64,000 nt of DNA from assembly GCA_003118195.1 (NCBI GenBank), contig BEXV01000877.1, positions 27,431 to 91,430 on the forward strand, given 5' to 3'. This document shows positions 1 to 12,200 of this stretch, in pieces. Under the pieces are notes generated by a model. That model was not told the DNA's origin and ran no database searches. It saw only the letters and a program-made list of their open reading frames with translations. Position 1 is the first letter of the stretch. Each line of letters begins with the position of its first letter. The DNA comes from Hemicentrotus pulcherrimus (taxonomy: Eukaryota > Echinodermata > Echinoidea > Camarodonta > Strongylocentrotidae). Made by a program: the position numbers and the translations under genes.

Positions 1-328
1 TTAATGTGAGATGGGTTGAAGCATCTTGAATCCACTGAAACACATTAAATACATGACCACGTACATTCACATTGTTATTACATGTACTGTGAACTGCCTT
101 GTTGACTTTGCCTACATGCAAGCCAAGATTAGGTCTGACCAAGATTGCAGAAGAAATCTTTAGATAATTCTGTTAATGAATTGTAATCTATAGGCCCCCT
201 ACAAAAGTTCAGTAATCTAAAGAATATATATCCGTGTGAGATATGGACTTCTACCTACATCTATAGACCTTGAGTCTGCTAAAACGCATTCAATACATGA
301 ATATGTACCTACAGTGTACTGCGAATAC

Positions 329-882
329 CGTAAATCTCTGTGTACAGTATGAGGTGCACTTTTTTGAATTGTCAGTCGAGGGTGCGCCTTATACACAGGT
401 ACAGAAAAAAAAGTTTTATTTATTTTTTATTTTTTTTATAGTTTTGATTTATGGCTCTATGCCTAGCAATGTCTCCCAGCTCAGTAATGTTGCTCAGTGT
501 GTTGACTCACCACTCGGAAACTACAACAACACTCGCATTTGTCTGTCATCTTGGTTTGAAAGTAATTTTTCTATATAACAAATGGTGTACCACAAGGTTC
601 TATCCTACATGTAGGTAGTCCATTGTCAGAAATTTAGAGGATGCTATTCATATCATGCATGACTATTGATGTTTGGCATAGAACACAGTGTTTCTGCTAG
701 GTGATGTGATGAGGCTGGTGTGGGACACTTGGTTTCATGAAGCCGTAGAGTCTGGACCTGTTTTTAATTTACATTAATGATCTTACACATTCTTCTACAG
801 CGACATTGTGGGTTTTTGGCAACAAAACAACAACCAAAAAAAAAAATTAAACACAGGTGCGCCTTATACACAGAGATTTACG
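329..882. mobile_element. MITE-like element with inverted ends
   Basis: The left end CGTAAATCTCTGTGTA (329-344) followed by GAGGTGCAC is the inverse of the right end (GGTGCGCCTTATACACAG then AGATTTACG, ending 882). The GTGCGCCTTATA end motif is typical of non-autonomous mariner/pogo-like elements in many animals. The interior has no transposase. Confidence 0.55.
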
Positions 883-1703
883 ACTTTGCCTGAACCTACC
901 CAGATTGAAGGAGAAGTACATCTGGTTACCGGTAATGAATTGTAATCTAGGCCCCACTGGTTCAGTAATCTGATTAACACTAGGCCTGGCTTCATGAGCT
1001 TGAGATTGCCAAATATCCTGCTACCGGGTGTATTTGAACTATCCCGATCGCAAATTATCCAGTTCATTTGCGTCCTCATCAGCCTGAAGTTGCAATTACT
1101 GGGATATTTGGTCAAGATAATCACCCCAAGATATTTTGGGCTAGTGTGCAAAATATCCTGCTATTTGTCCGGTGCATTCTTACCAGCCTGAAGAATCGCA
1201 CTGTGCGCGAACGCTGTGCAAAATATCTAGAGCTCGAGTTTCGAGGTCAAGTCTCGAGCTGATGAAGACGCGATTCGTGACTGCAGGATTATTTCCCAAA
1301 TCAGAAATATCTTGAGCTGATGAGGGCAGGCCATCATTGTAAGATATTGACTTTTTTCCTAGACCTGCATTTGCCCATGTATGTATGCATCCAATGTTTA
1401 CTCAGTCAAACATCATGCACCAGCAAACTGTACCCCTGTTTGTATAAGGAGAATTACAATGCTGGACTGGTAATCATATTTTTAAATCAACTATACTATT
1501 AAAAGGCATGCTTGCATTGAACAGATTGTGAAGTCTCTGTGCCTTTGAGCTTTGGATAGTAGAGGCTTTGTATTGGTTTTATTTCTGTTTCAATTAAAAA
1601 AGATACAAATTCAAACTCCCATTCCAAAATTTTGAACAATAACAAATACATGAATACAATTTTTACAAAAGTTATTAAATAGAAAATCATGTACTGGATG
1701 CTG

Positions 1704-1734
<31 letters not shown>

Positions 1735-4700
1735 AATTGCAAGTGTGAGGGTCATTTCAGTATACGATACAAATTAAAATACAATAAGACCCATTTTGGT
1801 CACAATAATTGCTTGGGAGCCACAGAGCAGAGCTGACCACCCTAAAGGGTGTGATTTAGATACACAAAATAGAGGGGCTGGGAAGAAACATTCATATGTA
1901 CTAGACTGCTAGTAATATAGTTTACAGTTACAAAAATGTTACACTGGTAGGTTATAATACATGTGGCATATTAAATGCAGCAAGACATACCTGAACATGT
2001 ACCGTAACTAAAAAGTTTCCAAGGTTTAAGAATCTTGCAATATATGCATTGGTAGTGGTTTGTATTTTCTTTCATTTTCCTTGTCAAGTTTTGCTTTTAC
2101 ACAAAGGTATTGCAAGACTTTGTTGCGATATATTTACTGAATATTTTTGTAAACATTTATAGCTCTACCATTTGATAAAATTCCTACAGGTATGGTGTTA
2201 TTCAGGTACAAGTGGATATTAAGAATCATACTTCAATTTTCATTGGATTTAAGCTTGGCACACAGCCACACACTTTTTTTTTTGGCACACACACACACAC
2301 ATGTATTTTTATTTTCACACAACTAGACTGCATGCATAATACCGGTATACAAGTGTTTGTTTCAGAAAGAAGACATCCATGTTACCGGTAGTTAAAATGT
2401 ATACATGCACGTAGCATTTTCTATCTTACATTTAGGCACAGAGAGATTTTAAGAATTGGCAATTAACAAAGAAAACAAAACAGGAATGCAATAAAATTAC
2501 ACAGACCTTTAATTTGAGTGATTTTTTGTTATCCTTCACATAACAAAAATATAAAATAAATCATATTAAAGATGAAATGAACTTTTCACATCAAGCCAGC
2601 AATCTTAATTTTTTGAATATCAAATAAATACTATTTCAAGAATAGATCTGCCTCGTTTTTTTTTTTTCAGAGGTGATTCAATCCATCTCAGGAAAAGAGA
2701 AGAAATAGTTGAAATGTGAAAAGGTTACCATGGAGCTTACCGATGAAAAGTGTGATGTAAGCTGTTTCCATGGCAAAAGACCATTGTGCGGCAGAATTGT
2801 TTGGAATGCTGTGAAATAATCAAATTTAGTCCCACCTTACTCTCTATACTCTCTCTCTATTACATGTAGTATTTGAGTAAGAGCTTGCATTTGATAGATG
2901 TATCATTTCCATCCTGTAAATCAAACCAGTCGTAATACTAGGCTCACCTGTCTGAATGCCTGTTATAACTGCATGCTGGTAGCCGATGGTACATGTACCA
3001 TGTACACTGTACTTTACAATGACTTTTTATTTCTTTTCTAACTTTTATGCAAGAACAATTTGTCCATATTTGTTAACATTACAAAATAGGGTACCCATTA
3101 GCTGTCTGCTGCTGTGAAACATACAATTTGCCAATTTGGTATTGACCCCCTACCCCTATACCTGGGGCATTACATTACTAGACGATGATTGAAGAATTTT
3201 GACAATCTCCCCAACCTTTATTTATATTTTACAGCGAAAAAGCAGTGCATATCTTTCATTGGAATTTTTAAGCAGGGCCCCACACTTTCCCTTTCCCTTT
3301 TTCCTGGGGCCAAGAATAACTTTTTAGGATCTGTTGGTATTAGGCACCTGTAAAATAGTTTCAGACTTTGAGATATGGAGTGGAATAGTTGGGGTTCATG
3401 TGTATAGGACCATATTGTCTGTACCAAGTCCCTATCAAAAAAGTCTGTAGTAGTCTACTCTTGTATTCCTACCAAAATAGACCAGCTTTCATGTTTAACT
3501 TTAATAAAAAATGATGAGTTCAAATCTGAAATGAAAATTGTGTTGTCATTTTGTCTTGTATCGTCCACAAGTGACAGACCTGTAAGGGTTAATTGAGGAA
3601 TGAAGAATGAATGTGACTATGTAAAGAAAAGTTCTGTAGATATTCTCTTTTATAACACTAACTTACTGAGTTCATAAGTGCATGTACCTTACGTCCTTAT
3701 CTCCTCCGGCAGCAAACAATCCCAATATTTGCCCACTCTATCAGATCTAAAGATTGCACTAGCAGGTCTGTATTTACTGCAAGAGTGCAAAGTACATCCG
3801 ACTGTACATACTTCTGTCTGGGACTGCCAATCAAACAATTAAGCTTCAAAATGAAATGACTACTCATATCAAGAGAAAAAGCAATAAAGTTATTATATAT
3901 TTGTAATATAAACAAAATTAGGGCCTGTTATTGATGATTATTACTGATCTTTTTTTGATATATTTTTTTAAACAACGGTTCAGTATACATATTGCACAGT
4001 ATTTACATTTACCGGTATCTCCCTACCACCATCCCAATATTTGGATTATGAGTATACACAAGATTTTAAAGCTTTGATCTACACTTTTTTTCTAGATTAC
4101 ATTTATTCCTCTACTGCCTCGACACTGTTCTACCTATGGAATATCAACTTGCATGTATCCTGCGCTCAGGCTACATACATGTAGACTTGCTTGATGTAAT
4201 TTTTTAAATTTTCATTTGATACTTTTTTATTTTTACAAAAAGCAATGCATACATGTACCACCTAAGTTTAATAGTATTGGTCCTTGCAGACTCTCCCAGA
4301 AATGTTAATTCACTGATACATGTAAATGCATAACAACAAATTATGGTATGGACTTATCTTTATCTGCCTCTTCATTGTTTTAGTTACCTTAGTGCCAATT
4401 TGTTTTCTTTATTTTTTGTAAAGCAGGGGGGTGTTTCCACAAAGATCCTAAGTTGAACTTATCTCTGAGTTGGACTTAAAANNNNNNNNNNNNNNNNNNN
4501 NNNNNNNNNNNNNNNNNNNNNNNNNNNNNNNNNNNNNNNNNNNNNNNNNNNNNNNNNNNNNNNNNNNNNNNNNNNNNNNNNNNNNNNNNNNNNNNNNNNN
4601 NNNNNNNNNNNNNNNNNNNNNNNNNNNNNNNNNNNNNNNNNNNNNNNNNNNNNNNNNNNNNNNNNNNNNNNNNNNNNNNNNNNNNNNNNNNNNNNNNNNN

Positions 4701-5332
4701 NNNNNNNNNNNNNNNNNNNNNNNNNNNNNNNNNNNNNNNNNNNNNNNNNNNNNNNNNNNGGGGGGGGGGGGGGCAGGGTAAGGGAGGCAGCTACACATGG
4801 TATACATGAATGTGCACTGTGTACCTTGTGCATACACAGCCTCATTCTTCCACCCAACAAGATGTTGAAACAGGGATAATACACCCATTCAATCTCTACC
4901 TTTGCCCCCACTGTTCAGACTGATAAGCTGATATAGTCCATTTGGAGGTTGATGAAGATGATTTCTCCTGGACCCAAATAGTTTATAAAAGAGATAACAT
5001 TCAGATCAAAGAATTCCTTGCTTGCATAAAGGTGTGTAAGGTTAGAACAGTGACACCCTATAGCACTGTAATCATAGTCTATAGGAAGCACTCCTAATTG
5101 ATTTTGAAGCCAGGTGTGAAAAGGTAACAATGTAATTGTAATTTAGTTACAGTTGGATTTACATTAATTATGTATTTTTACATTAGAATACAAGTAGTTT
5201 GTTGAGATCTTGATAACATACAATGTAAAGTGATCAAGGAATATACATTTGTAAGGGTGAGATGAGATAAGGAACTTCAGGAGCAATTGTACATGTACAT
5301 GTAAGTTCAGTGTTTTAAGCTGTATTACCGTA
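883..5332. other. AT-rich non-coding region
   Basis: No supportable gene. It contains a dispersed repeat at 970-1090 whose inverted relative lies at 54040-54150, a (TG)n tract at 1704-1731, several TACCGGTA palindromes and an assembly gap at 4483-4759 ending in a poly-G run. The short open frames are AT-rich and without family resemblance. Confidence 0.7.
1704..1731. repeat. (TG)n microsatellite
   Basis: About 14 uninterrupted TG dinucleotides. Confidence 0.95.
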
Positions 5333-5334
5333 TA

Positions 5335-5856
5335 CCCTTTTCTAACTGCACTCTATCGGAGTCACACCGATGAAAATACCGATTGAATTTTCCTTATGTA
5401 AACAAAGGTGAAACCGCAGTTTTCGCCCTGGCGCTCTCTAACTGCCGGTGAAATTCACTCGCTGGGGCGAGCCATTACTGGAAGTGAAGAATCATTGCGT
5501 AATTATTAAGCCCGAGCTCCATCTAACTATACATGTATAGCATGCAGCATGTTCAACCATAAGTCAACAAACACAGCTGTTTACGATAAAGCGCGCGTAT
5601 ACTGCGACCTTTGACCATTTTAATCGCTGTTTTAATCGCCTTTTTCTCCCGAAATTTCTCTAACTGCACGTTTCATCGGTGTCACACCGATAAAATGAGA
5701 ATTTCTCCTGCTCTTGAGCAGGAGAATTTAATCGCCTATTTCTCTTCTTTTCATCGGCTATTTAATCGCCTTTTTCTCCTCTGTTGCTTTCTAACTGGCA
5801 CTTTCATCGGATGCGTCCGGATGCATCCGATTAAAATCGGTGCAGTTAGAAAAGGG
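5335..5856. mobile_element. 522-bp MITE, TA target duplication
   Basis: Perfect 17-bp inverted ends CCCTTTTCTAACTGCAC lie between TA dinucleotides at 5333-5334 and 5857-5858, the target-site signature of Tc1/mariner elements. The interior repeats the end motif (TCTAACTGC near 5447, 5658 and 5789) and several CATCGG/CCGATG palindromes, so the whole element could fold into nested hairpins. It has no transposase. Confidence 0.85.
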
Positions 5857-6302
5857 TAAAGTAAGAGGTTGTAGTGAGAAGAAAAATGAATGGCTTTGTC
5901 CTGTTCTTCAACTTTCTTAGCTCTATTGATCACTGATTAATGAGTCTGGTTTCACTTATGTTTTATTGTGTGATTAAAAGAACATTTACATGATAATAAA
6001 GCACTCCTACTTGTCATTGTGTAAATTACACATGTACAGTGTAACCACATCAATAAAACTGTCTACAGTTACTACAGCTTAAGTGATAAATGGAGCAGGG
6101 AAAATTGTTAATTTTTTTGTTGTAATGATTTTTTTATGAGCACCATTAGAATATTTCATCTCCAATATTATTTGATGTAATCATGGTTTATCACATTAAC
6201 CTCAAAAGCATTTATTTTGTTATTATAATGTGGTTGATATGACCAGTACTAAAGCCTCGCGAACAGCATGGATGACAGAACCTTGATTACATCTATATAA
6301 TA

Positions 6303-6832
6303 CTGTTTTCACACTGGCAAAATTTTGCTTAACCCTGTACTTTACATTGTAGGTGGGGTTAAGGTGGATTTAGCCCCACCTATAGTCCAGGGTTAAGCTT
6401 ATTCCACTTTCTGTTCAGACTCGTGTTTACCAAAGTGGGCTAGCCCCACCTATAATACGGGGTTAGCTGGCCCTGCAAAATAGCAGGGCTAACCCCGCAA
6501 TTGTGTTGTTAACTCCTGCTAACTCCGCAATTGCGGTGCCAAGCAAATGAATGAGAACAGAAACGAAAAATAGTCCGATACTACGCAATGGAGCGTATCG
6601 CAGCTGGCCAGATGCGAGTAAGGAGCCCACTGTCGGTGTCCAATCATAATATTCACGATATCCGGGGCTAATGAATTGCAGTGAGAACAGCGTGAATTTT
6701 CTTATTCCGGAATAGGCGCTAATACGGGACTAAAAACAGCGCCTTGAAAAGCCAAAAAAGTTAGTCCGGGGTTAAGGATAGTGTGGGGCTATAAAGCAAA
6801 GTAAGGGTTAAGCAAAACCAGTGTGAAAAGAG
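6303..6832. mobile_element. 530-bp MITE, TA target duplication
   Basis: The left end CTGTTTTCACACTGG followed by TTTTGCTTAACCCT is matched by the inverted right end (AGGGTTAAGCAAAA then CCAGTGTGAAAAGAG). TA flanks both sides (6301-6302, 6833-6834). The interior is rich in GGGGTTA/TAACCCC motifs, including TAGCCCCACCTATA twice. No coding capacity. Confidence 0.82.
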
Positions 6833-6918
6833 TATCAGTAACCTACATGTACTTGCGTTTGACTGATTGAGCAAGTGATTTATGTGATGGGCAATGCACC
6901 AAATGGTAATTCAGTTTA

Positions 6919-7247
6919 AGCTATGGTCACAAATCACAGCAGCGACCGACCGATCAGTAGCCTGCTCGGTCGCTGCTGGAATTAGGCATCGCCCAGCAAT
7001 TAGGTCGGTGCCCGGGCGGCGACCGCCCAGGCACCGAGGGTATTTTGGGCGGCGAGTGAAAAGTGAGCAGGCGCCGCCCAAATTTTAACTCTGCGCTAAA
7101 ACTTCAACGGCGACCGAGCGATGCCCTAAAAACGAGCGGTGCCTGGGCGGCCGCCGCTTGATGGCCGGGCAGCTGCCGGGCAGAATTGGTTAAAAACTCG
7201 CCGCTCAGCCGCCGAGCAGGCTACTTTTGGGTAATGTGACCATAGCA
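6919..7247. mobile_element. 329-bp GC-rich MITE, TTA target duplication (PIF/Harbinger-like)
   Basis: Ends (A/T)GCTATGGTCACA are inverted, and the subterminal GTAGCCTGCTCGG is also inverted. TTA occurs directly outside both ends (6916-6918, 7248-7250), the usual PIF/Harbinger duplication. The interior is strikingly GC- and CpG-rich in an AT-rich region, with repeated GGCGGCGACCG-type palindromes. Confidence 0.83.
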
Positions 7248-7587
7248 TTAGCTGTGCCTTGCTTAGGGTTCAGCACCTTCAAATAACTGTCATTATTCAA
7301 AGCCAAAAATGTAAGTTCAATTGTTGATTAATGTTTAATAGTGGACCCAATTATAGAACCTGCACTCACAGTATAGACAAACCTAATGCATGCAATATCT
7401 GTGGCTTCTATAGTGCCAGCAGAATTGGATTGTTGAGTCATGCAAGAAAACACTGAAGGTTTGATTCATGTTGTACATGTAATGATTGATGAACTGCCAC
7501 TGAATGACTATAACTTGTGGAACTATTTTAACTTGTATTTTTGTTGTTGCTTATGATTTTTCCCCCTATTTTTTTTTATTTTTGCAG

Positions 7588-9282
7588 ATTTGTGATCGAG
7601 GCTACGTGATATATGTAGAACAGCAAGATTCTATCATGGGAGGATTGAAAATAACCTACTCCAATCTCCTGGACCACAAGGGGGACTTTGGTCAGTCCAT
7701 CGAGATTGTCAACCAGCCCATCGACGGCTTCCCCAAGGCTTTCTTCAATAACTCCAAGGCCATCGGTCTGACACTGAATCGAAACAAACTCTCAAAGCTG
7801 CCAAGCCAACTTGAAAGATTCAAAAAGCTAGAGAGGCTTGACCTGTCCAACAATGACTTTGAACAGTTTCCAGAGGTTATTGGAGATCTTGAGAATCTTC
7901 GATACCTCAACATCAGTAAGAACAAGCTTACTTCCCTGCCAAGGGATATCATCTACTTAAGGAAATTGGAAGAAATTGTGCTTGATGATAACTTGTTGGA
8001 GGAATTCCCAGAAGTTCTGTTTAAGAGTACGGTTCAGGATGTGGCCATGAGGAAGAACAAGCTGAAGAGTTTGCCTCCAGGAATCAAGGACATGACCAAC
8101 CTTCGGAGCCTGGTGGTGAATGGAAACCAGCTGACAACACTACCTGTAGAGCTTGCAGAAACGCCGCAGCTGACAGAGGTGTTTGCGTCATCTAACAATA
8201 TTAAGGGACTTCCGGAGAACTTCTGCACAAAGGCTAAATCACTAAAGAAGCTAGTTCTGCAGCAGAATCCCTTAGTGTATCCATCAGCTATTTCTGCGGC
8301 TAAAGGAATAGCTTGGATGAGAGATTATGAAAAGAAGCATCCTAGACCTGATATTCCAGAAGATGTGGAGGAAAAAAAAGAGGAAGCACAGAATGATGTG
8401 ATCGAAGAGCAACAAAAGGAGGTGCCAGTGGTTAATGGAGATGCTGATGAGACAAGCCATTCCAATGGAGTGGATGAAGAAACGGCAGAGACCACGCCTA
8501 CAATGAATGAAGATGTTCCTGCAGAACAACCTGAAAGTAATGTTGAGGAACAAGTGGAAGAAGATGAACTCCCAGAATCAGATAGGGTGGAGGAAGGGCA
8601 AGGAGATAGTGATGCTGCAGGTGATGCTGTTGAAGGACCACCAGAAGTAGACCAAGTAGAAGAAGAAGAAATGCCAGGACAGGCTGTATCAGAAGAACAT
8701 GAGGCTGACGCTGCGCAGGAATCTACAGTCGAAACAAGGCAGGAGTCAGACAGAGATGAATCTCAGGAAGAGGAGGATGCAACACAGGATGATGCTGGAG
8801 CATCGGAAGACCAAGCTACAGAAGAAGTCCAGGAGAGCATGGAAGATGCTGCTGAGGTGTCATCATCAGTAGTTGAGAATTCTGCAACTGCAGAAGATCA
8901 GGAAAGCACAGAAGAAAGTGATGACCAAGAGGAGTCAGCAGAAGTGTCAGATGGTACAGCGTCACAATCTTCAGGGGAACAACCACCAGCAGAAGACGAC
9001 AGCCCTGCTGAGATGACCAATGGTACAGCATCACAATCTTCAGAGGAACAACCCCCAGCAGAAGACGACAGCCCCGCTGAGATGACAAATGATGATGAGT
9101 CGCAACCTCGAAAGGAACAGCCTGTGGCAGATGACGACAGCCCTGCTGAGTGCAGGGATGGTGATACAGGTGAGGTGGCCCCATACGGTTCAGAGAAAGT
9201 ACCCACTGATGAAACCCCAGCAACTACAATATCACAAGAAGGAGACGGGGATACTGCAGAAATCAAAGAAAGGCTCATCTGA
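7588..9282 (+). CDS. Leucine-rich-repeat protein with long acidic tail (terminal coding exon)
   Basis: The coding sequence runs from ATG 7636 to TGA 9280-9282, 548 residues. I chose this ATG because a strong 3' splice site (T-rich tract ending TTTTGCAG at 7587) precedes it and it has A at -3 and G at +4; the longer open frame upstream starts in intron. The frame is open from 7588, so an upstream coding exon is possible; GTAAGT at 7311 could be the donor of a 5' exon, but nothing else supports that. Residues about 43-215 hold seven or so LRRs of about 23 residues with the LxxLPxxLxxLxxL pattern typical of intracellular RSU1/Shoc2-type LRR proteins (e.g. LERLDLSNNDFEQFPEVIG). Residues about 240-548 are very rich in Glu, Asp, Gln and Ser. 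No signal peptide or membrane segment is seen, so a cytosolic or nuclear scaffold role is likely but inferred. The orthologue is not recognised. Confidence 0.88.
   Translation: MCDRGYVIYVEQQDSIMGGLKITYSNLLDHKGDFGQSIEIVNQPIDGFPKAFFNNSKAIGLTLNRNKLSKLPSQLERFKKLERLDLSNNDFEQFPEVIGDLENLRYLNISKNKLTSLPRDIIYLRKLEEIVLDDNLLEEFPEVLFKSTVQDVAMRKNKLKSLPPGIKDMTNLRSLVVNGNQLTTLPVELAETPQLTEVFASSNNIKGLPENFCTKAKSLKKLVLQQNPLVYPSAISAAKGIAWMRDYEKKHPRPDIPEDVEEKKEEAQNDVIEEQQKEVPVVNGDADETSHSNGVDEETAETTPTMNEDVPAEQPESNVEEQVEEDELPESDRVEEGQGDSDAAGDAVEGPPEVDQVEEEEMPGQAVSEEHEADAAQESTVETRQESDRDESQEEEDATQDDAGASEDQATEEVQESMEDAAEVSSSVVENSATAEDQESTEESDDQEESAEVSDGTASQSSGEQPPAEDDSPAEMTNGTASQSSEEQPPAEDDSPAEMTNDDESQPRKEQPVADDDSPAECRDGDTGEVAPYGSEKVPTDETPATTISQEGDGDTAEIKERLI
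8951..9155 (+). repeat. Three tandem 69-bp coding repeats in the LRR protein tail
   Basis: Copies begin near 8951, 9020 and 9089. Each encodes 23 residues of the form xGTASQSSxEQPPAEDDSPA; copies 1 and 2 are almost identical and copy 3 is diverged (DDESQPRKEQPVADDDSPA). The unit is a multiple of three, so the frame is kept and copy number could vary between alleles. Confidence 0.9.
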
Positions 9283-12200
9283 TATGGTAACATGAGTATC
9301 ATAAATCATAAATAACTTACCCGGTAGTCGTGACACTAATCCTTTGCCAAGAATCGATTGAAGATAAAGCAGATCTTCTCTTTTTTCTAAGAAGATCGCA
9401 CTGGTTTGTCTAGATGGCTCTTAACGAAGTTGGGCCTGTCCAAACAGTTGTATGCACTTATTTGCAATTCATGGTGATAATGACAATCAACTTTCAAACA
9501 TGTCTCTGAAGAAAAAAATTAAAACGTAAACTTACATTGTATGCATGATAGAACACAAAAAATAACAAAGGAAATGCTGCACAAAATTATAACATGCTTG
9601 CAAGAAAATGAAAGTAATAAACATACACATATGTTTGTTTAATTACATGTATATATGTAAAAGGTTAGTCACAAAATGACTCAAAATGAAATGTTTAGTA
9701 TTAGGTTCCAACTAACAAGTGCAAGTTTCTGGAACCTTTTTGTCTGTCATCTCTAAAAATAAGTGATACATGTAGATGTTGAAAATGTGACCACAGCTAT
9801 TGAGCAATTATGAAATCTCTTTAATGTGATTAGCCTGGACAAAACTGGTGACCATCTACCATAAACATGTAATTTATCATGACATTATTATGCACGATTT
9901 CTTTTTGAGGTACATGTAATCCTTCGTGAAAATAAGCCCTGATGAGAACCATGCCTATACATATTGCTTCTCTAAAAGTAGCTAACATGTTGTAAGTATC
10001 ATCATAGTAAGTATAATTATAGATTGATAAAAAATAGTGAATTGTGTGTGAAAATAAATTTAAAAATATAGGTCTACAATATATTGGATATGTTATGTTG
10101 ATTAGTTTGAAATCTTGAATGTCACCTTGAAAATTTAGTGGAGAATTTAGTGCCTCAGAAGAATACAAATTTGGGACCATTTCCCCAAGATCTTGTATCT
10201 TGAAAGCCTTTACAGACTAGAATGGGGAATAAAATGAATTGATGGTATTCACTAACATACTTGTAGGTATTTGCGTCATCATGATATAGATCACACAAAT
10301 AGGTGGACCAAAACCGGAAGAGGTACTGTACATGTAGTTTTAGGAATGTACCTTGTACCACAGGGTGTACATTTGTACATGTACAATGTATATATTTTTT
10401 TCTGTATGACTATAAAAATGTTGCAATATATACTGCCTGCATTTCTAACAAAACAAAAACACTTGTTGCTAATTTGCACATGAGAAATTGTGCCTTCATC
10501 ATGTTTTGAAATTCTGTATTGTTTCAAGATGCAACGATATAATGAAAACTGTATGCAAAGTTGCAAACTTATTTCATTATTGTCAAAGTCAAATATACTG
10601 TTTGCTTTTAATATGGCAGAGAAAACTTTGAATACAACAGAGGTACTGGATAACGCTGCAAGTTGTATTTGCAATGTTTACACAACTTTGGAAGATAAAA
10701 AAGAATGATTGTAACTGATCTATCTATCACAAGAATATATATATTCATACATTTTGAGGTATTTTCCTAGCAACAGTCTTGTGCAACAGTTAACAATGGA
10801 GAAAACTTTCACCTTGTGGAATGGTTGTATGCTTGAGCATGCACTCACAAAAAAAAAAATTGCAAGGTTGCAAGCAGTCCACACCCTGTGAAATGAATTT
10901 AGCACGTACATTGTATTTATAGATTAAAAAAAAAAAAACACTTCTTGCACTGTATACAATGTGTACTGCAGAGTGGGCATGTATGTGAATATTGATTTCA
11001 TATTCAGCTCACTCAAGAATTCATATGATGTCAACCTTGCCTTAGATAGCCTTTACACACGTATGTTCCATTTTGACACATGCCTTTAATGCTGCTGGTG
11101 CAGCAGATCTTCACAAAGCGGGTTAGAGATAGAGAGAGGATGAGAAAGGGGGACATGGAAGGACGGGAAAAGATGAGGGAGAGAAAAATAGCACTGGGTC
11201 AGGACAGGGAGACGAGGAATGGAGCTTGTTATTACCATTCCAAAGGTAACATGGGATATATGCAGCTGCCTCTAAAGAAAACAGAACTGATTATCAATCA
11301 GAAATTATGCTGGGTATCTCGATCTATCTATCTCCATAGCTCAGAACGTAAATTAAATTATTCAGTGGACAGGGGAGTTGGGGATAGATATGATGGTTGA
11401 TTTGCTCACACTTTTCTTTTCCTTTTACAGCTGTAAATGTAGAAAATATAATTGAATACACGTATGAATATTGATTTAAAAATGCATTTTTATAAGTACA
11501 TGCTTTTATAAATGTTGAATTGATCAGCGTCTTTTATTAATGATTTAAATCTCTATCAGTTGGAATATCAGACACGCTTTTATTACGTTGCATCCACGTA
11601 TCCTATGTACATGTACTTCGCACATTTTCAAATCATGCTCAGTTGCTTCATGTAAATGATGCCATCTCCAATGTATGGTCTATTCTTTGTGTTCTGAATT
11701 TTTAGTATAGCTGCTCCCAACTCTGAAAGATAATTAAATATAATTAGGCCCCAGTGTATTGTTGCCAGGTTCGCCAATGATATTGCTGATGAAAGCTGTG
11801 GCCCAATTACATAAGCTTTCAGAAGACCGTGCATGTGACGTACATACATGTACCTGACGTGTTTATTATACCAGGGAGATCTCCCTGATTATACCTACTC
11901 ATCATTGAGCATGTAACATATCGTATGAACACTTTGAATACATTCCACATGTTTGTATTAAAACATAAAGTTTTTTTTCTTTATCTTTCCCTTGCAAGTG
12001 AATGGTGGCAAAGTGCTATAAGCATGTCCTTAACAAAGTGCTTTGCATATTTTTCACGAAACCCTGTTTTTAATCATTTGAAAGTACAAAGCATTCACGG
12101 TATGTTCACTGGGTGATGCAATTGAGTTAATATTGCATTTATATAAAGCTGCATGTTCCCTGTTAAAAAAAAATCTTGCTCACGATATGTGCCATGCATA

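Noticed and set aside
4448..4911. Open frames across N runs
   Set aside because: They consist mostly of unknown sequence in an assembly gap.
6894..7088. GC-rich 64-codon open frame on the plus strand
   Set aside because: It lies largely within the TTA-flanked MITE (6919-7247) and reflects its GC-rich palindromes.
7504..7635. Upstream ATG extension of the LRR protein
   Set aside because: It crosses a T-rich tract and a clear acceptor (TTTTGCAG at 7587), so the first part is intron; the ATG at 7636 is better.
8816..9302. Antisense open frames opposite the LRR acidic tail
   Set aside because: They mirror the biased Glu/Gln/Ser codons of the real gene and have no family features.
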